A stretch of DNA of 64,000 nucleotides from Musa acuminata AAA Group (GCF_036884655.1 NC_088345.1:28499501-28563500), one strand, 5' to 3'. Counted from the stretch's first letter, positions 22,178-34,750 are shown. Notes: generated by a model from the letters alone, not told the origin. Numbers and translations are program-made.

Positions 22178-24500
22178 AACCTATCAAGTACAAAATATTT
22201 GCCCCAAAATCTTCTAGTCTTCCACTGCCTCAACCCAATTTACACATTTTAGTGAGCGATAAGCTATCCTTAAAAATTTATATAGCAATGGGGTGAGCAT
22301 ATAAAGCTCAGCAAATGACTAATATATCCATAGTAAAGAGGATAGTTTTCAAACAAATGAGGTATCAAAATATAAAGCAGAGATACAAGATGAAACAGTA
22401 GCATGTTTTGTTTGAATGCAGAATTACAATATCGTATCGTTCGAAGCACGTTTTATCAATACAATCGAGGAAAGGTAATTGGAGCATATCATTGGCATAA
22501 GGAGCATATCGATGACATATGGTAGCTTTCAAGGTATAACAAAGACTTATAACATTTCAGAAATATATCAAAGAGCAAAACATGAATAGAAGCTCAAATG
22601 TCACATGACGATGTATTCATTTCATTCTTATCCAAAGCATGCATAGAAACATAGCCAAAGTTTTGGATATCATATCAAACACATAGAAGGTGAAGTGGGA
22701 TCATAACATAATATGATCCATCCATTTCTGAATGACCAACAAACATAAGTCTCCCACGTCTGGGAGCTCCATCCACCCACGTCTGAGTGAAGTCATAGGG
22801 GGCCGATAGAGCATCGCGGGCTCTAAGCATAACTCCCTTTACCATTTCTAGCAAAGGTTCACATTTATCCCACAAACACCGGAGTACAAAGGGATAGTAT
22901 GAATAATAAAATTAGCATATATTGGAAGCACATGCGGAACAATGAAATTTACATATGCCTTTCGAGTCAATACGGTACAACATAATCTTTCACAATGTAT
23001 TCAGATTTGAAAGGAAACAAAAGCAAGAGCATACAAGGATTCCAAGAAACCATATATAGCTCAATTGAAATAAGAAAGTTAGATAAGTTCAATGTCCAAA
23101 GAAATGAAACTGGAAAAGGCACATACCGAAAGCAAATGCGGAACAATGGGATGTATGTGTTGAATCATTACGATGCAAACATGATCTTTAGATGATAGCT
23201 GCAGATGTATAAATAAATAAAGGACAAAAGTATACAGGAATTTAAGGCAATAATGTAAAGCTTAAATTAAGTAAGAGTTTTTGCCGAAATCGATTTCCAA
23301 AGAGAAGAAACAAGGAAAGCCGAAATCGACCAAAGCTCGATTCTGGCAGAATTTGATAGGAACATTGTATGAACTATTTGGATAACCAATTATGCTCCAA
23401 TTTATACAAAATAGGTGTCATTAGAAAGCTTTATCAATCTAGTTTTAGGAAAATCAAGCTTAACAAGAATTGGAATTTACAACAGGGAGTTACAGATAAT
23501 TTTGTAGCGTAAGGTCTGAAAATATTAGCTCTGTTTTACTCAATCCATAGGGTCGATGAAAGCAGATGTTTCAGTTAGTAATTGTACTCCAAAAATTTTA
23601 AATCAGGTACATACAGAAATAATTTTGAGTTTAGCTTCGAATAAATCATACTTGGTATGAATCTGAGTTCACAGCAGAAAATTATAAGTAGTTAAGCAAC
23701 AAGAGGTCAGAAATTTCGGTCCCTGTTTTACAGAATCTGTAGGGTTAATTTAAATAGAAGTCTTAGTAGACATTTAAACTCCAAATCATTAGATCGTAGT
23801 ATCCAAATAAAGATTTTTTTGTCTACTTTCAAATGGTCTAAATCAGAGTTTATTACAAAATGTTATGACCGAAACATTGCATAGAGGTCAGATTACCGAA
23901 AAATTACAGATTCATAGCTTTATATCAAAACGAAAGGAGGTCTGGTTCTTAGTTGAAATCTTTCAAATTTTGCAGAATAAAAATGGAAACAGAGATTAAG
24001 GTTTCTGTGGGATCGGATTAGAACACTTGCCTTAAAATTATTTGAATCCCAAATGTGGGAAAAATGATGAAAAACCTTAAGCTCTTCTTTTTCTTCTTCT
24101 TCTTCTTCTTCTTCTTCTTTTCTCAAACTCATGTTGGCTGCAACTCTTCAGGTTTGTTTTCTTTAACCTTTCATCTAATTATTTAGGTTTTGGCTAATGC
24201 AAAAGTTGCAAGGTGTCATACATGCATGAAAGGGGCTAGGTGTCATCTTTAGAGCAAAGATAAGTGGCACTAACCTTAGGTTAGCTAGTGAAACATGTCC
24301 ACTATATTTTTTTTTTCTTTTTTTGTTTTTTAACTTAAATCTGAATCTTTCATAAATTATATCAAACTTCTAATATTTACTCTTAGGTCCCTAGCCAAAA
24401 ACTTTTAATATAATATCATTGAATATAAAATAATTATTAAATAAACCTTATTTTTACAAACAAACCTTTTACTAAATTTTCAAAAATAGGGGATGTTACA
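22178..24500 (-). repeat. D: right part (5' side of the LTR in sense)
   Basis: It continues D after C, with inverted TATATAAA (22277-22284), the conserved block (22675-22865) and a CTT microsatellite (24085-24120) that corresponds to the GAA-rich stretch of the C LTR. The end GGGATGTTACA at 24500 is the inverted TGTAACATCCC. Confidence 0.87.
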
Positions 24501-24505
24501 GGAAG

Positions 24506-27500
24506 GAGAAGAAGAGAAGAAGAAGAAAGGATGGAGGAGGAAGAGGAGAAGGGAAAGAAGTAGCTGCGGCTGCGACTGTGGCAGCTGCAGCTGTGGCAGG
24601 AAAAGAGGAAGAGGAAGGAAGAAGGGAAGGGGAGGAAGAAGAGAAGGGGAAGAGAAGGGGCTGCGGCTGCTGTGATGGCAACTGCAGTTGGAAGAGAAGA
24701 AGGAGAGGAAGATGAGCAGGGGAGGAAGAAAAGGCTGTGGCCGTGGCTGAGGCTGCAACTGCAGCAGTGCAGCTGGGAAAGAAGAGAAGGAAAGGAAGAA
24801 GAAGAGAAAGGAAGAAGGGAAGGAGAGGAAGAAGAGAAGGGGCTGCGGCTGCGGCGATGGCAACTGCAGTTGGAAGAGAAGAAAGAGAGGAAGATGAGCA
24901 GGGGAGGAAGAAGAGGCTGTGGCCGTGGCTGAGGCTGCGACTGCAGTAGTACAGTTGGGAAAAAAGAGATGGAAAGGAAGAAGAAGAGAACGGAAAAGGG
25001 AAGAAGAGAGGAAGAGGAGAAGGAGAGGCAGCTGTGGCAGTGGCAGCTGCAGTTGGAAGAGAAGGAGAGGAAATAGAGCAGGGGAGAAAGAAGAGGCTGC
25101 GGCTGTGGTGGCTGCGGCCATGGTTGCGACTGCGACTGCAGTAGTTGCAGTTGGGAAAGAAAAGAAAGGAAAGGGGGAAAAAGGGGCTGCGGACAGGATT
25201 GCGGCCGCCGCGGCAGCGACTGCGTATGCAGCAGTTATGTATGCGAGAGAAGGGAGGAAGGAAGGTAGTGCGGTGAAAGGGGCTGCGATTGTGGCAGTGG
25301 CAGCGGCGGTGGCTGTGGCAGCTGCATTTGGGAAAGAAAAAGAAGGAATGAGAGTAAGAGAGAGCAGGTGACTGTGCCTCGATGTTCGACATGTGGTGTA
25401 GTTGCGAAGAAAGGAAGAAAACGGGAGCACAAAACGAAATAGAGAGAGGACACGGAGGAAAAGTAGAAGGATTTGGGCTGGCACCTTCTTTGGATCTTCG
25501 GATCGAAATCTTTGAAAGGCAAGTTCCCTGATCGTTTCTCCTATAATTGCTCTGATATTTCTTATTACAAATTCCTTATCATTTCTCCTGTAATTGTTCT
25601 AATCTTTCCTATTGCAAGTATCCTGATCTTTCCTCACTGCAATTTTATCTCTACATTTGCTTTGAATATGAGAAACTTTGAATTGTTCTAGCCTTGCACT
25701 TGATATATCTCTAGTTTAGTCGTAACGATTCGAATCTGTGCAACTTCTGAGATTCTGACCTTTTGATACCGAGCTGCCTATAAGTCTTTGTTGGAAACTC
25801 TGATTTGTTCAAAACTGATTTCATTGGAAACTAGACTCGTAGATCTTTCTTTGATATATGGATTGAAAGATTTGGAATCCAAACACCTGCTCAGTTATCT
25901 GTTGAATATGACATTATGAATTTTACCAACAGAGATTTTGTTCTACGACTCTTGCTTACCAAATTATTTGTAACTCTCTCTGTTGGACAGTTCAATTCAT
26001 ATGAAGCCTGTCTTATCTGAAAGTATTATCCAATGATTATTTCTGAGTAAATTGGAGCATGATTGATGGTTTGAATCATTTGTTCAATGTGCCTCTTGTA
26101 TTCTGCCAGAAATCGAGCTTTGGTCGATTTCTAATATTCTAGTTTCATTCCTTTGGAAATTGATATCCTTTAGCTTTCTTATTCAATTGAGCTTTATATT
26201 ACTGCTTTGAATTCTTGTATGCTCTTGTCCTTAAAAATTATTTGCATTCTTGAAAACTATTGTGTAACGTTTAAGCTATATCGTATTGACTCCTATAGGC
26301 ACATGTATAACCCATTGTTCCGCATTTGCTTTCGATGTGTGCCTATTCTAGTTTCATTCCTTTGGATATCGAATTCATCTAACCTTCTTATTTGAATTGA
26401 GTTATATATGATTATTTGGAATCCGTGTATACTCTTGCTTTTATTTCATTCCAAATCTGAATACATTTGTGAGAGATTGTTGCTTGCATCGTATTTGACT
26501 CGTAAAGGCACATGTACGTTTGTTGTTCCGCATGTGCTTCCGATATATGCTACTTATTGCTAAAACTGCCCTCTTGTACGCTGGTGGTTGTGGGACTGTC
26601 TGGACCTTTGCCAGAAATGGTAAAGGGTATGTGCTTAGAGCCTGCGATGCTCTGCCGGCCCCCTCTGACTTCACCTAGACGTGGGTGGATGGAGCTCCCA
26701 GACGTGGGAGACTTCTGTCTGGTGGTCATTCAGAAATGGATATATCACGTTCTATTCGAGGTCCCACTACACCTTCTATATGTTTGATATGATATCCAGA
26801 GCTTTGGTTATGTGTTTCTATACATGCTTTGGATAAGAATGATATGATTGCAACGTCAAGGACGACGTTTGAGCTTTTGTATGGTATTTGTTTTTGATAT
26901 GCTCTGAAATGGTTCATTCACTGTTTATATGCTTCGAAATGTTCCACATGCCATTGATTTGCTCCGGAACATTTCATACGCCATTGATAAACTCCGAAAT
27001 GTTTCATTCGTTACTGATATGCTCCAATTACTCTGTGCTCCATTTACTATGAACTGATATGTTCTGAAATATCCTATCTGCCATTGATATGCTCTAATTA
27101 CTCTGTGCTCCATTTGTTATGAATCAAATATGTTTGAATGACATGATACATATGATTTTATATCTAATGAGATGGTAACCTTGAGAATTCTTGTATTCTG
27201 CCTTGCATTAAGATACCTTACTTGTTTGAAATCGTTCTTTTTGTTCTGAATATGCTTTGTCACTTACTGAGCCGTTTTTTGCTCACTCCGTTGTTATATA
27301 AATCTTTCAGGTCAGCTTGTCACTCTTCGAGATGTTTGATTTGGGCTGAGGTAGTGGAGAGTTATTCAAAATTATGGGCAAGTCTTATTGGTTATTATGT
27401 TATTGTTGTATAAGCATATTTTGTATGTAATGAAATGTTATCGATAAATCAAAATGGATATACTGTGTAAAAGTATTAGAAGATCTCTCTTATTTGGACT

Positions 27501-27796
27501 TTCAGAATGATAAGTCTAGTTTATGATGATATGAACTTGTGGTGAATAATTGGAGTTCTGATTGTATTATTTATTTAGCTTGTGGATTTATAAATGTTGT
27601 TCATGTTTGTCAAGTTGGCTTGAGTTGCCATAAATGTGAATTATCGAGTGATGTGATATATGATTATAAACTGTACAGGTTTTATAGATGTGAATTTGAT
27701 AGAATGTTTTTCAGTGTCCTCAAACGTTAGTTTGGATCCTGGATGGATTTGTGATGAAAAGTTTTAAAAATCATGGATATTTTGAGGGGCGTGACA
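24506..27796 (+). repeat. B: 3' LTR, right part
   Basis: It resumes B after D. It contains the remaining purine tract (to about 25370), the conserved block (about 26605-26780), the minisatellite (about 26880-27110), TATATAAA (27295-27302) and the end GGGGCGTGACA. The TSD AGATC follows at 27797-27801. The joined 3' LTR is about 4177 bp against 4193 bp for the 5' LTR. Confidence 0.9.
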
Positions 27797-27801
27797 AGAT
27801 C

Positions 27802-28148
27802 CAACCAATCAGGTCTTCTTCTTCCCATCTAGGGAAGTCTACCCTCATACGTGGACAGCTGGGGTCAGTTATAGGGCCTCCCCTCTCTTGGAAGTCATCT
27901 CTTCGGGCTTGATGTAATTGGTTTAAGCTCTTTCCTTGATGTGATTTCTTCGGGCTTGGTGGTCGGCCCAAACTGAGTTCGGTAAAGAGAGTCTGAATCT
28001 TATCTTCAATTCGGGCCTCGAAGGCTTCGAATATAGCATTGATTACCTCCTTAGATGTCATAGCATATGCCTCCAAATATGTGATATAAAGATCTCTATT
28101 TTGTTGTTGAGTTAAATGCATGTATAGGTTGAGAGAAGTGATGGTCAA
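27802..28148 (-). pseudogene. E: gag N-terminal part
   Basis: The start is the ATG at 28148. The protein opens with a region containing EAFEARIEDKIQTLF (a probable coiled coil), then a linker and the gypsy gag signature RMRVDFPRWEEEDLIGWI, where B interrupts. The same signature (KVEFSRWEDGD) is in H at about 56960. The next residues of the domain are encoded at 4601-4732. Only the N-terminal half is present in the window. Confidence 0.8.
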
Positions 28149-29481
28149 AAGGGTTGGTGGATTGGTGGATATAGGCTGCGATTTAGGCTTATTTTGTGGC
28201 TATTTTGGGTGTAGTTTGAGGGTGTGGTTTGGTAGACTTTTAGGGATATGAATGAAACTTTTGTATCTGTGATAGATGACAACAAAGGTTTGATAGAAAT
28301 CAATGGAAGTTGTTGCAAATATGTGCTGTCTTGTAAGAGCAGAATTATCGTCAAAGAAACAACGGTTTCTTGACGAAATTACCAACAAAAACTTGAGAAA
28401 TTTGAAGAGGTTGTGATAGTAGAATTCTCGTCAAAAAATTTCAACGGTTTGCGATAAAAATTTATAGCAACACAAAATTATTTTTAGAGATGAATTCCTC
28501 AATAGATCAATCTTAGATGGAAGCCAAGATGATCTATGAAGGGTATAAGAAATTTCATTCAAAAAAGATTACAAATAGATGGGTTAAGGCAACAATATGC
28601 TACTGAAATTTTCTACAGTACAGATTTTCAAGTATAGTATATTAGAGGTAAAAGATCAATGGTTTATGTTAACAATTTTTTAATAAAACTAAAGAAAAAT
28701 CTACTATTAGGAAGTGTTGAAGCTATCATAAAAATTTTATAGAGATTTGGATAGAAAAAATATAGTAGCAAGATCAAATAAACTATAATATATGGTTGGA
28801 ATTTTATAATGCAGATTTTCAAGTATAGCAGCTTAGACATAAAAGATCAATGGTTTATATTGAGAATAATTTTTTAACAAAACCAAAGGAAAATTTGCTG
28901 CTAGGAAGTGTCAAAGCTGTCATAAAAATTTCATACATATTTGGATAGAAAATACACAGTAGCAAGATCAAACAAACTGTGCTATGCTGCTGCAATTTTA
29001 TAGTTTAGATTTTCAAGTATAGTAGTTTAGACATAAAAGATCAATAGTTTATATTATGAATTTTTTGACAAAACAAAAGGAAAATCTGCTATTAGGAAGT
29101 GTCAAAGCTATCATAAAACTTTCATAGAGATTTAGATAGAAAAAATATAATAGCAAGATCAAACAGACTGTGCTATGCAGTTGGAATTCTACAATATATC
29201 TTTCGATGTAGAGATGAAATCTTTGCGATGAAAAGTTTACAGAGCAATATAGGAATATTTTTTTTTTTGGATTTTCGAATAAGGATAACTAAATTGCAGC
29301 AGTAGTAAGGTAGGAAACCAGAACCTGTTACAATTCATGGGGAGATCAAAGGATGATCCGCGATGGTGGAGATGTTGGCGTAATTTGGCAATAATCTTCT
29401 AAGAAATTGTGAGAATTGCTTTGGGCGGTTGTGGAGGGTTGATGGATGGCTGTGGAAGGGCAGCGAGATGCCAAGAATGTT
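28149..29481 (-). other. E: untranslated leader
   Basis: 1.3 kb of AT-rich DNA lies between the primer site and gag without a credible frame. Its main structure is a tandem repeat at 28600-29210. Confidence 0.6.
28600..29210 (-). repeat. E leader: tandem repeat of about 192 bp, three copies
   Basis: AGATTTTCAAGTATAG recurs at 28622, 28813 and 29007 (spacings 191 and 194). Each is followed by a shared AAAAGATCAATGGTTTAT stretch, an AGGAAGTGT stretch and an AGCAAGATCAAA stretch in the same order. Confidence 0.8.
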
Positions 29482-29494
29482 GCTCTGATTCCAA
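29482..29494 (-). promoter_or_regulatory. E: primer-binding site
   Basis: The minus-strand TTGGAATCAGAGC is one base from the tRNA-iMet complement and sits next to the LTR edge at 29496. Confidence 0.7.
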
Positions 29495-29495
29495 G

Positions 29496-29876
29496 TGTAA
29501 GAACCCTTGCAGATTCTAAACTTGGGGTTGATCTCTTTAGGGGATTGGCCTCCTTGGAACTCTATAGGGGTTCCTCCCTCCAAGTTGCTGCTCAAAGGCT
29601 GCAAAAAAGATTCATCTATTGCTTATCAAAAGTGGATGAATACATTACTATTTATAGAGTTTCTAAACCCTAACTCCTAATAGGACTCCTACTGAAGACT
29701 CCTACTCTATTAAGACTCCTACTCAAGACTCATATCCGTTTACATCTCCTAATTCTTCTCTAAGAAATAACCTCCAAACCCTAGCTGGCCTCTTCACCTC
29801 TTTAATAGGGGTCGGCTTAGGTAGGTTTTACATGAATGCCCCTCTCTATTAGGACTCTACTAGCTAGAGTCCTAAC
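29496..29876 (-). repeat. E: 5' LTR (381 bp)
   Basis: In sense it reads TGTTAGGACTCTAG...GGTTCTTACA. A TATA box (CTATAAATAG, 29648-29657) lies in the middle. It aligns with solo LTR G (40087-40480) in inverse orientation, including the GAGCAGCAACTTGGAGGGAG stretch. The inner end is CTTACA here against CTAACA in G. Confidence 0.82.
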
Positions 29877-29945
29877 ATGCTATCACCTTCTTGGTACTAT
29901 ATATGGATGACATACTAGTCATTGGGAATAATGTAGGAATGCTTT
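29877..29945 (+). pseudogene. J: copia RT fragment (YMDD motif)
   Basis: The frame gives FLVLYMDDILVIGNNVGML, the RT catalytic block of Tork/Angela-like copia. The next part of RT resumes at 59419, after element H and everything inside it. GCTTT at 29941-29945 is H's left TSD copy, against GCTCT at 59419-59423. Confidence 0.72.
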
Positions 29946-29975
29946 TAAAAGAACCCTAAGGATTTATCGTAAAAG
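29946..29975 (-). repeat. H: 30-bp remnant of the left (3') LTR
   Basis: TAAAAGAACCCTAAGG and the following bases match the start of H's right LTR at 59065 (TGATAGAACCCTAAGG). It is preceded by a near-perfect TSD of the right side. The copia LTR F1 begins at 29976 and truncates it. Confidence 0.65.
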
Positions 29976-32060
29976 TGTTAGGATCAAGAGTACTAAGAGG
30001 GGGGGGGGTGAATTAGTGCAGCGGAAATCTTTCAATGATAAAACACGTTTGAACAATAAAAACGATTTCGGTGTGAAAGCCGATTCTAAGATTACTTCAA
30101 CTTAAGATCAAGCGAGATGACGTTAAAATCAATCTATGAAGGCAGTATGCAGTTATGATGAAAACCAGAATATAAGCGCAAACTGAAATACGACGTTCGT
30201 AGGAAGAAGCTGATTTACGTCTAAATGCTGATTCGTAAATCACTTGATTAGGCGAAATGCAGTTTAAGTAAGGATATAAAGGCAGTTTGCAGTTATGATT
30301 GAAATTAAAATGTAAATGCAAACTGGAATATGATGATCGTATGAAAAAAAAGATTTACGTCTAAACGCTGATTTGGAAAGTGCAAAGCTTAAAACCCGAT
30401 TATATATGCGCAGAAAGCAGTAAGCTTTACAGGAGGTTTGCAGTAAAGATAATATGCTCAAAGTAAATGCAAACCAAGATTTAGAGTGGTTCGGTCAATC
30501 TTGACCTACTCCACTTTTGGATTCCTCCACCGACGAGGTCACCGACGTCAACTAGAGGCCTTCCTTCAATAGGCGAAGGCCAACCATCCTTTTACAGTTT
30601 CACTCCTTTTGACGGGCTTAGGAGACAACCCTTACAGAATTTTCTCTCCTCTCTTTATAGCTCATAACTTGGAAGAAAAGAGGAAGAAGAACTTTTGGCC
30701 TTTACAACAATTTTGAGATCTAAAAATCACAGAACAAGATCAAGATTTCGGTGTGTATTCTGTGCTCTTTTAGTGCTGAATGGGTGGGGTATTTATAGGC
30801 CCCAACCCAGTTCAAATTTGGAGCTCAAAACTGTCAATTCCCGGAATTTCGGGATCAGGCGGTTGCACCTCCTGACTGGAGCGGTTGCACCGCCTAGCAA
30901 AGCTCCAAGACTAAGCCTCTGAGCGGTGCCACCTCCTATCAGGGGCGGTTGCACCTCCTGCTAGAGCTCGAAGACCGAGCTCAGGCGGTGCAAACTCCTG
31001 ACTGAGGCGGTTGCACCGCTCAGCCAGTGCTCGGAGACCGAGCCCAGGCGGTGCCACCTCCTGTCAGGGGAGGTTGCACCACCTAGTCTCACTCGGAGAC
31101 TGAGCCTAGGCGGTGCCACCTCTCGGCTAGGGCAGTTGCACCGTCCAGCCTCGCTCGGAGACTTAGCCCAGGCGGTGCTACCTCCTGGCTTGGGCAGTTG
31201 CACCTCCTACCAGAAATCAGGGTCCGAATGGGTTGATCCATTCGGCCCAATTTAGGTTTTTTAGGAGTCCAATTGCCCCAAGATTATGTTAATGGGATCA
31301 CCTCCCATTTCCAACTTAATCATTGTGCTAACTACGATATTTCCTAAGACATTTACTGCAACTTGCTTCAGTGCGTCAATCGCTTCTTCCGGCGAGCTTC
31401 CAGCGAACTTCCGTCGATCATCCGATGAACCCTCGATGATGCTCCTGCGGACTTCTGGCAAACTCCTGGACTTGTGACGATCCACTTGACGAGTTCCGAC
31501 GAGCTTCTTTGGCAAGCTCATGGACTTCTCGGATTTGTTCCCGCAGAACCTTTGACGATTGTCCGAACTTCCGTCGAACTCTCGAACTCCCAACGTGATC
31601 ATTGTCTTGACTCCGGCGCAACTTCTGCTGCATGTCTTTCTTCCATCGTTGTTAATCCTGCACACTTAAAACAAAACTTCGATCGAGACAATTAATCCGA
31701 AGCAATTAACCAAGTTGTTCGGCATGTCATTGGTCCCTTGACGCTTCGTCCGATTCTTCGGCGCATCGTCCTCTCCTGCAGCCTATTGCCCAATCGGCCA
31801 GTTGACTCCACAACTCCGATATCTTTGGCACAATACCTGCTCTTCTTGGCCCGATGCCTTTTATGGCCCGAAGCCTTCTGTTGATACATCGACCGATCCA
31901 CTAGCCCGACGTCCAATCTTCTAACATGTTCTTCCGGCACAACATGATTTTCCTACTTTAATTGTCACATCCTGATCGAAGTATCCTGTGTCACTCAAAA
32001 CACATATTAAATCATAAACATATATCAAGTAGTTTCATCATCAAAATACGAGATTCAACA
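29976..32060 (-). repeat. F1 LTR (2085 bp)
   Basis: It runs from TGTTAGGATC to GATTCAACA, followed by ATCTCCCCCTTTTT (inverted polypurine tract), so it is a 3' LTR. It contains a poly-G run, a TATA box (inverted, 30790-30797) and a GC-rich array (about 30855-31215). Its sequence groups with LTR I at 54673 and differs from F2-F4, for instance in the stretch after the poly-G. Confidence 0.87.
30855..31215 (-). repeat. F1 LTR: GC-rich inverted-motif array
   Basis: Same type as in A: GGCGGTTGCACC and GCGGTGCCACC cores alternate with CTCGAAGACCGAGCTC or CTCGGAGACTGAGC stems in units of about 60 bp. Confidence 0.75.
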
Positions 32061-34750
32061 ATCTCCCCCTTTTTGATGATGACAACCACTTGATGGCGGA
32101 GTTAAACTTAACTCCCGGAGTTTAAACAAACTCCCCCTATCAATATGCCATATTGATAGAACCTTGAATTCAAACTGAATTCAAGTCATTGTAATATTCA
32201 TCATGAATACTTGCAACATGTCATCATGAACTTATGCATAAATTTATGCATAACATCATACTTCTCCCCCTTTGTCATCAACAAAAAGGAGAAGTCCAAC
32301 TATTCTTGTGTTTGGAATATTAGTTTAACTTATTGCATGAAAAACATAATATCAAGTTTTATCATCATGCAATTTTAAAGCCAGAAAATTTAGCAAATGT
32401 TACATCATGCTTAGAACATTCAAGCTATCAAGTTTTAGATATGCAAGTTTTACAGCATATAAGATAGCACTTTTAGAACATGCAAGCTAGCAATGTTACA
32501 ACATTTTAGAACTTGCAAGCTAGCAATTTAGAGATGTTCAAGAAGGCTTCTTGAAATATACAAGTTGCAAGCTAGCAAATTTTTGCTTCCTTTGCAATGT
32601 TTGAGCTCGCAATTTTGCTTCCATTACAAGGTGTAAGTTTAGCATGTTTTGCGTCTTGAGATAGGTAAGATAGCACTTTTGCAATTTTTGTTTGGCAAGC
32701 TTGTGATGTTCAAGATAACAAGCTCTTCCTTCTCTTTTGAGAAGTGTCATCTTTGCTTTCTTTGCAAAGTGCAAGCTAGCAAAATGCCAAACTAGCAAGA
32801 GATAATGTTTTACATGAGGCAAGCAAACAATTTGGCAAGTGTTACATTTGCATCTTCTCTTTAGAGGAGTGTAATTTTTGCTTTCATCTTGAATTGTGTA
32901 AGCTAGCTAGTTTGCCTCTTTTCATGATATCTAGGCTAGAAATTCTTACTCCCCCTTTGTCATTGTCAAAAAGAAGGGAAGACCCTTTTTTCTTTTAATT
33001 TTCATATTATAACAAAGGTAAGTATCAATTTTATTTGTGCATCATTATATATTCAAATTAAAACATACACAATTTCAAAAACCTTATTTTTCATGCACGA
33101 TACCGAAAAATCAATCATCATTAATGGGTATATTATACATGATACTCAAACATTAAAATTTTTAAGCATTTATTAACATGTTGATCATGATACCAAACAT
33201 TCATCATTTAAAGCATTCATGATACATATCATATGCAATACATCATGTACATCATTGTCATAAGTATTGCATGCATCATTTCAAATTCAAGAATATTTCA
33301 TCATTGCATGCATCATGCCAAATCATAAAATATACAATATGCATGATTCCTAATCATCATTTATTTTGTAACATGATGGTACCAAATTTGTCAAATTACA
33401 TCCTACCATACATGATCGAAACTTCTTATTTGTATACATCAAAACAAATTAATGAATATTTCATGTATTCTTATCATCACATAAGGAATTTCAAGAAGAA
33501 TTATTAGGTGATGAGATAAACATTTCATGAATACAAGGAATTGCATAAAAATCATATCATAAGTGTTTCATGTATTCATATTATCACATGAAGCATATAA
33601 GAACAATGCAAAGAAATCTTGTTATTTCTATATTATGAAATATATGATATCAAGGCTCATGATTCATTTGAAAAGATATAGCACAAAGAGCAACTTGAAA
33701 CATTCTTATCAAGATCACATTTTAAATTATTCCAAGTATCAAGATATCAATATGACACTTCATTGAATTATGAGAAATCAAAAGACAAGTTACACTTCAT
33801 TTGAAGAATTCTTTTTTTGATAAATGTAGGGAGCATAATGAACGATCTTGATCTATAAAGAACTTCATGTTATAATGATCAAGATCATGATTTTAATAAT
33901 TATTTTCCTTAGCAAAGAATCACAAAAGCTCTTTATTTTTGCATAAGAAATCTCATTGTATTATGATTTATAAATTCTTTCCCTACACATGAATCATGGG
34001 AGATATGTATGTGAAACAAATCTTTGCAAGTAAAAACACTATCATCCATATTTCAAGATGGAATTTATGAGCAGGAATCATTTCTTCGAATCCATTTCAG
34101 AAAAATATTTTTTTATAAGTGTACGAGAAAATCCGATTGTTAGGATACCAATTGTTAAGCGAATCCGAAAATGAAATTAACACTTTCATGCATTCAAATA
34201 AGATTTTGCTATAGATTTTCAAGTTCAATCATGAAGATAAAACATGCTCATGATCATAAAAACACATAATTTCCAACATGTTATTAAGGCATGTAATAGT
34301 GTAAAATTATCATGGCAATTAAGTGATTTGAAAATTGAATCAAGAAAGTCCGAAAAATAATCTTAATAAGTTCATGCATTCGAGCACATTTTTGCCATAG
34401 TTTTTCAAATACACTCATGAAAATAACACATGCTTATCATCATGTATAGCTTAAAATCTCATGCATAAAATTGTTAATCAACATATTTAATTTCATCATT
34501 ATGCATTTCTTCAAATTAAACATGATTTTTTTTAATCAAAATCGAGAAATAACAATGGAAATCAGCGTAATACACATTATTACTTCTTAACCATGATTTC
34601 ATATTTTCAATCAATATCATTTTATTTGTTTATCATAAAATATGCAATATTATCATTTTCGAAATTACTTAGCATGATCATAATTTTTTAAACATGTAAT
34701 TTTTAAGAAAATTAATTCTAAACTAAAAGAGAAAATACATCATGAAAGCA
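32061..34750 (-). other. F1: 3' non-coding region
   Basis: About 2.7 kb of AT-rich DNA lies between the 3' LTR and a truncated gag. It begins with the polypurine tract (inverted, 32061-32075) and has degenerate repeats of GCAAGCTAGCAA (32482, 32515, 32567 and 32771). From 33000 to 34700 I see only AT-rich sequence with CATGAT-type words and no gene. The usual SIRE env-like ORF position is here, but no such ORF is open. Pol is deleted. Confidence 0.6.

Larger units (their letters stand above)
11465..24500 (-). mobile_element. Element D: solo LTR (Tekay-like), split by C
   Basis: Outside C (11878-22172), D is about 2.7 kb of a single LTR in minus orientation. It runs from TGTCACGCCCC at 11465 to GGGATGTTACA at 24500, with exact GGAAG TSDs (11460-11464 and 24501-24505). 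There is no primer site, polypurine tract or coding DNA, so it is a solo LTR left by LTR-LTR recombination. It is a diverged relative of the C LTR and lacks the TRIM-derived segment that C carries. Confidence 0.88.
4733..27796 (+). mobile_element. Element B: Tekay/Del-like Ty3/gypsy with giant LTRs
   Basis: The element has a 5' LTR at 4733-8925, an internal region at 8926-10578, and a 3' LTR at 10579-11464 that continues at 24506-27796 after the D/C nest. The ends are TGTAATATC and GGGCGTGACA, flanked by exact AGATC TSDs (4728-4732 and 27797-27801). It has a primer site and a polypurine tract. The interior keeps only scraps of gag, protease, RT and the integrase C-terminal tail, so it is non-autonomous. 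Without the nested DNA it is about 10 kb, of which more than 80% is LTR. Confidence 0.92.
27802..29876 (-). mobile_element. Element E: short-LTR Ty3/gypsy, 5' part
   Basis: In minus sense: a 381-bp LTR (29496-29876), primer site, 1.3-kb AT-rich leader, then the gag N-terminus, which is cut by B and continues at 4601-4732 until A interrupts. The LTR family is the same as solo LTR G. The short LTR and gag type suggest a Reina-like chromovirus, but no pol is available to confirm this. It abuts the copia J RT fragment at 29877. Confidence 0.8.

Noticed and set aside
29446..29673. 75-aa plus-strand ORF across the E primer site and LTR
   Set aside because: It lies antisense across regulatory retroelement sequence with no recognisable motif.
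32061..34750. env-like ORF expected 3' of pol in SIRE-type elements
   Set aside because: No frame longer than about 100 codons with env-like features is open here or in 37510-38445 or 45271-46207.
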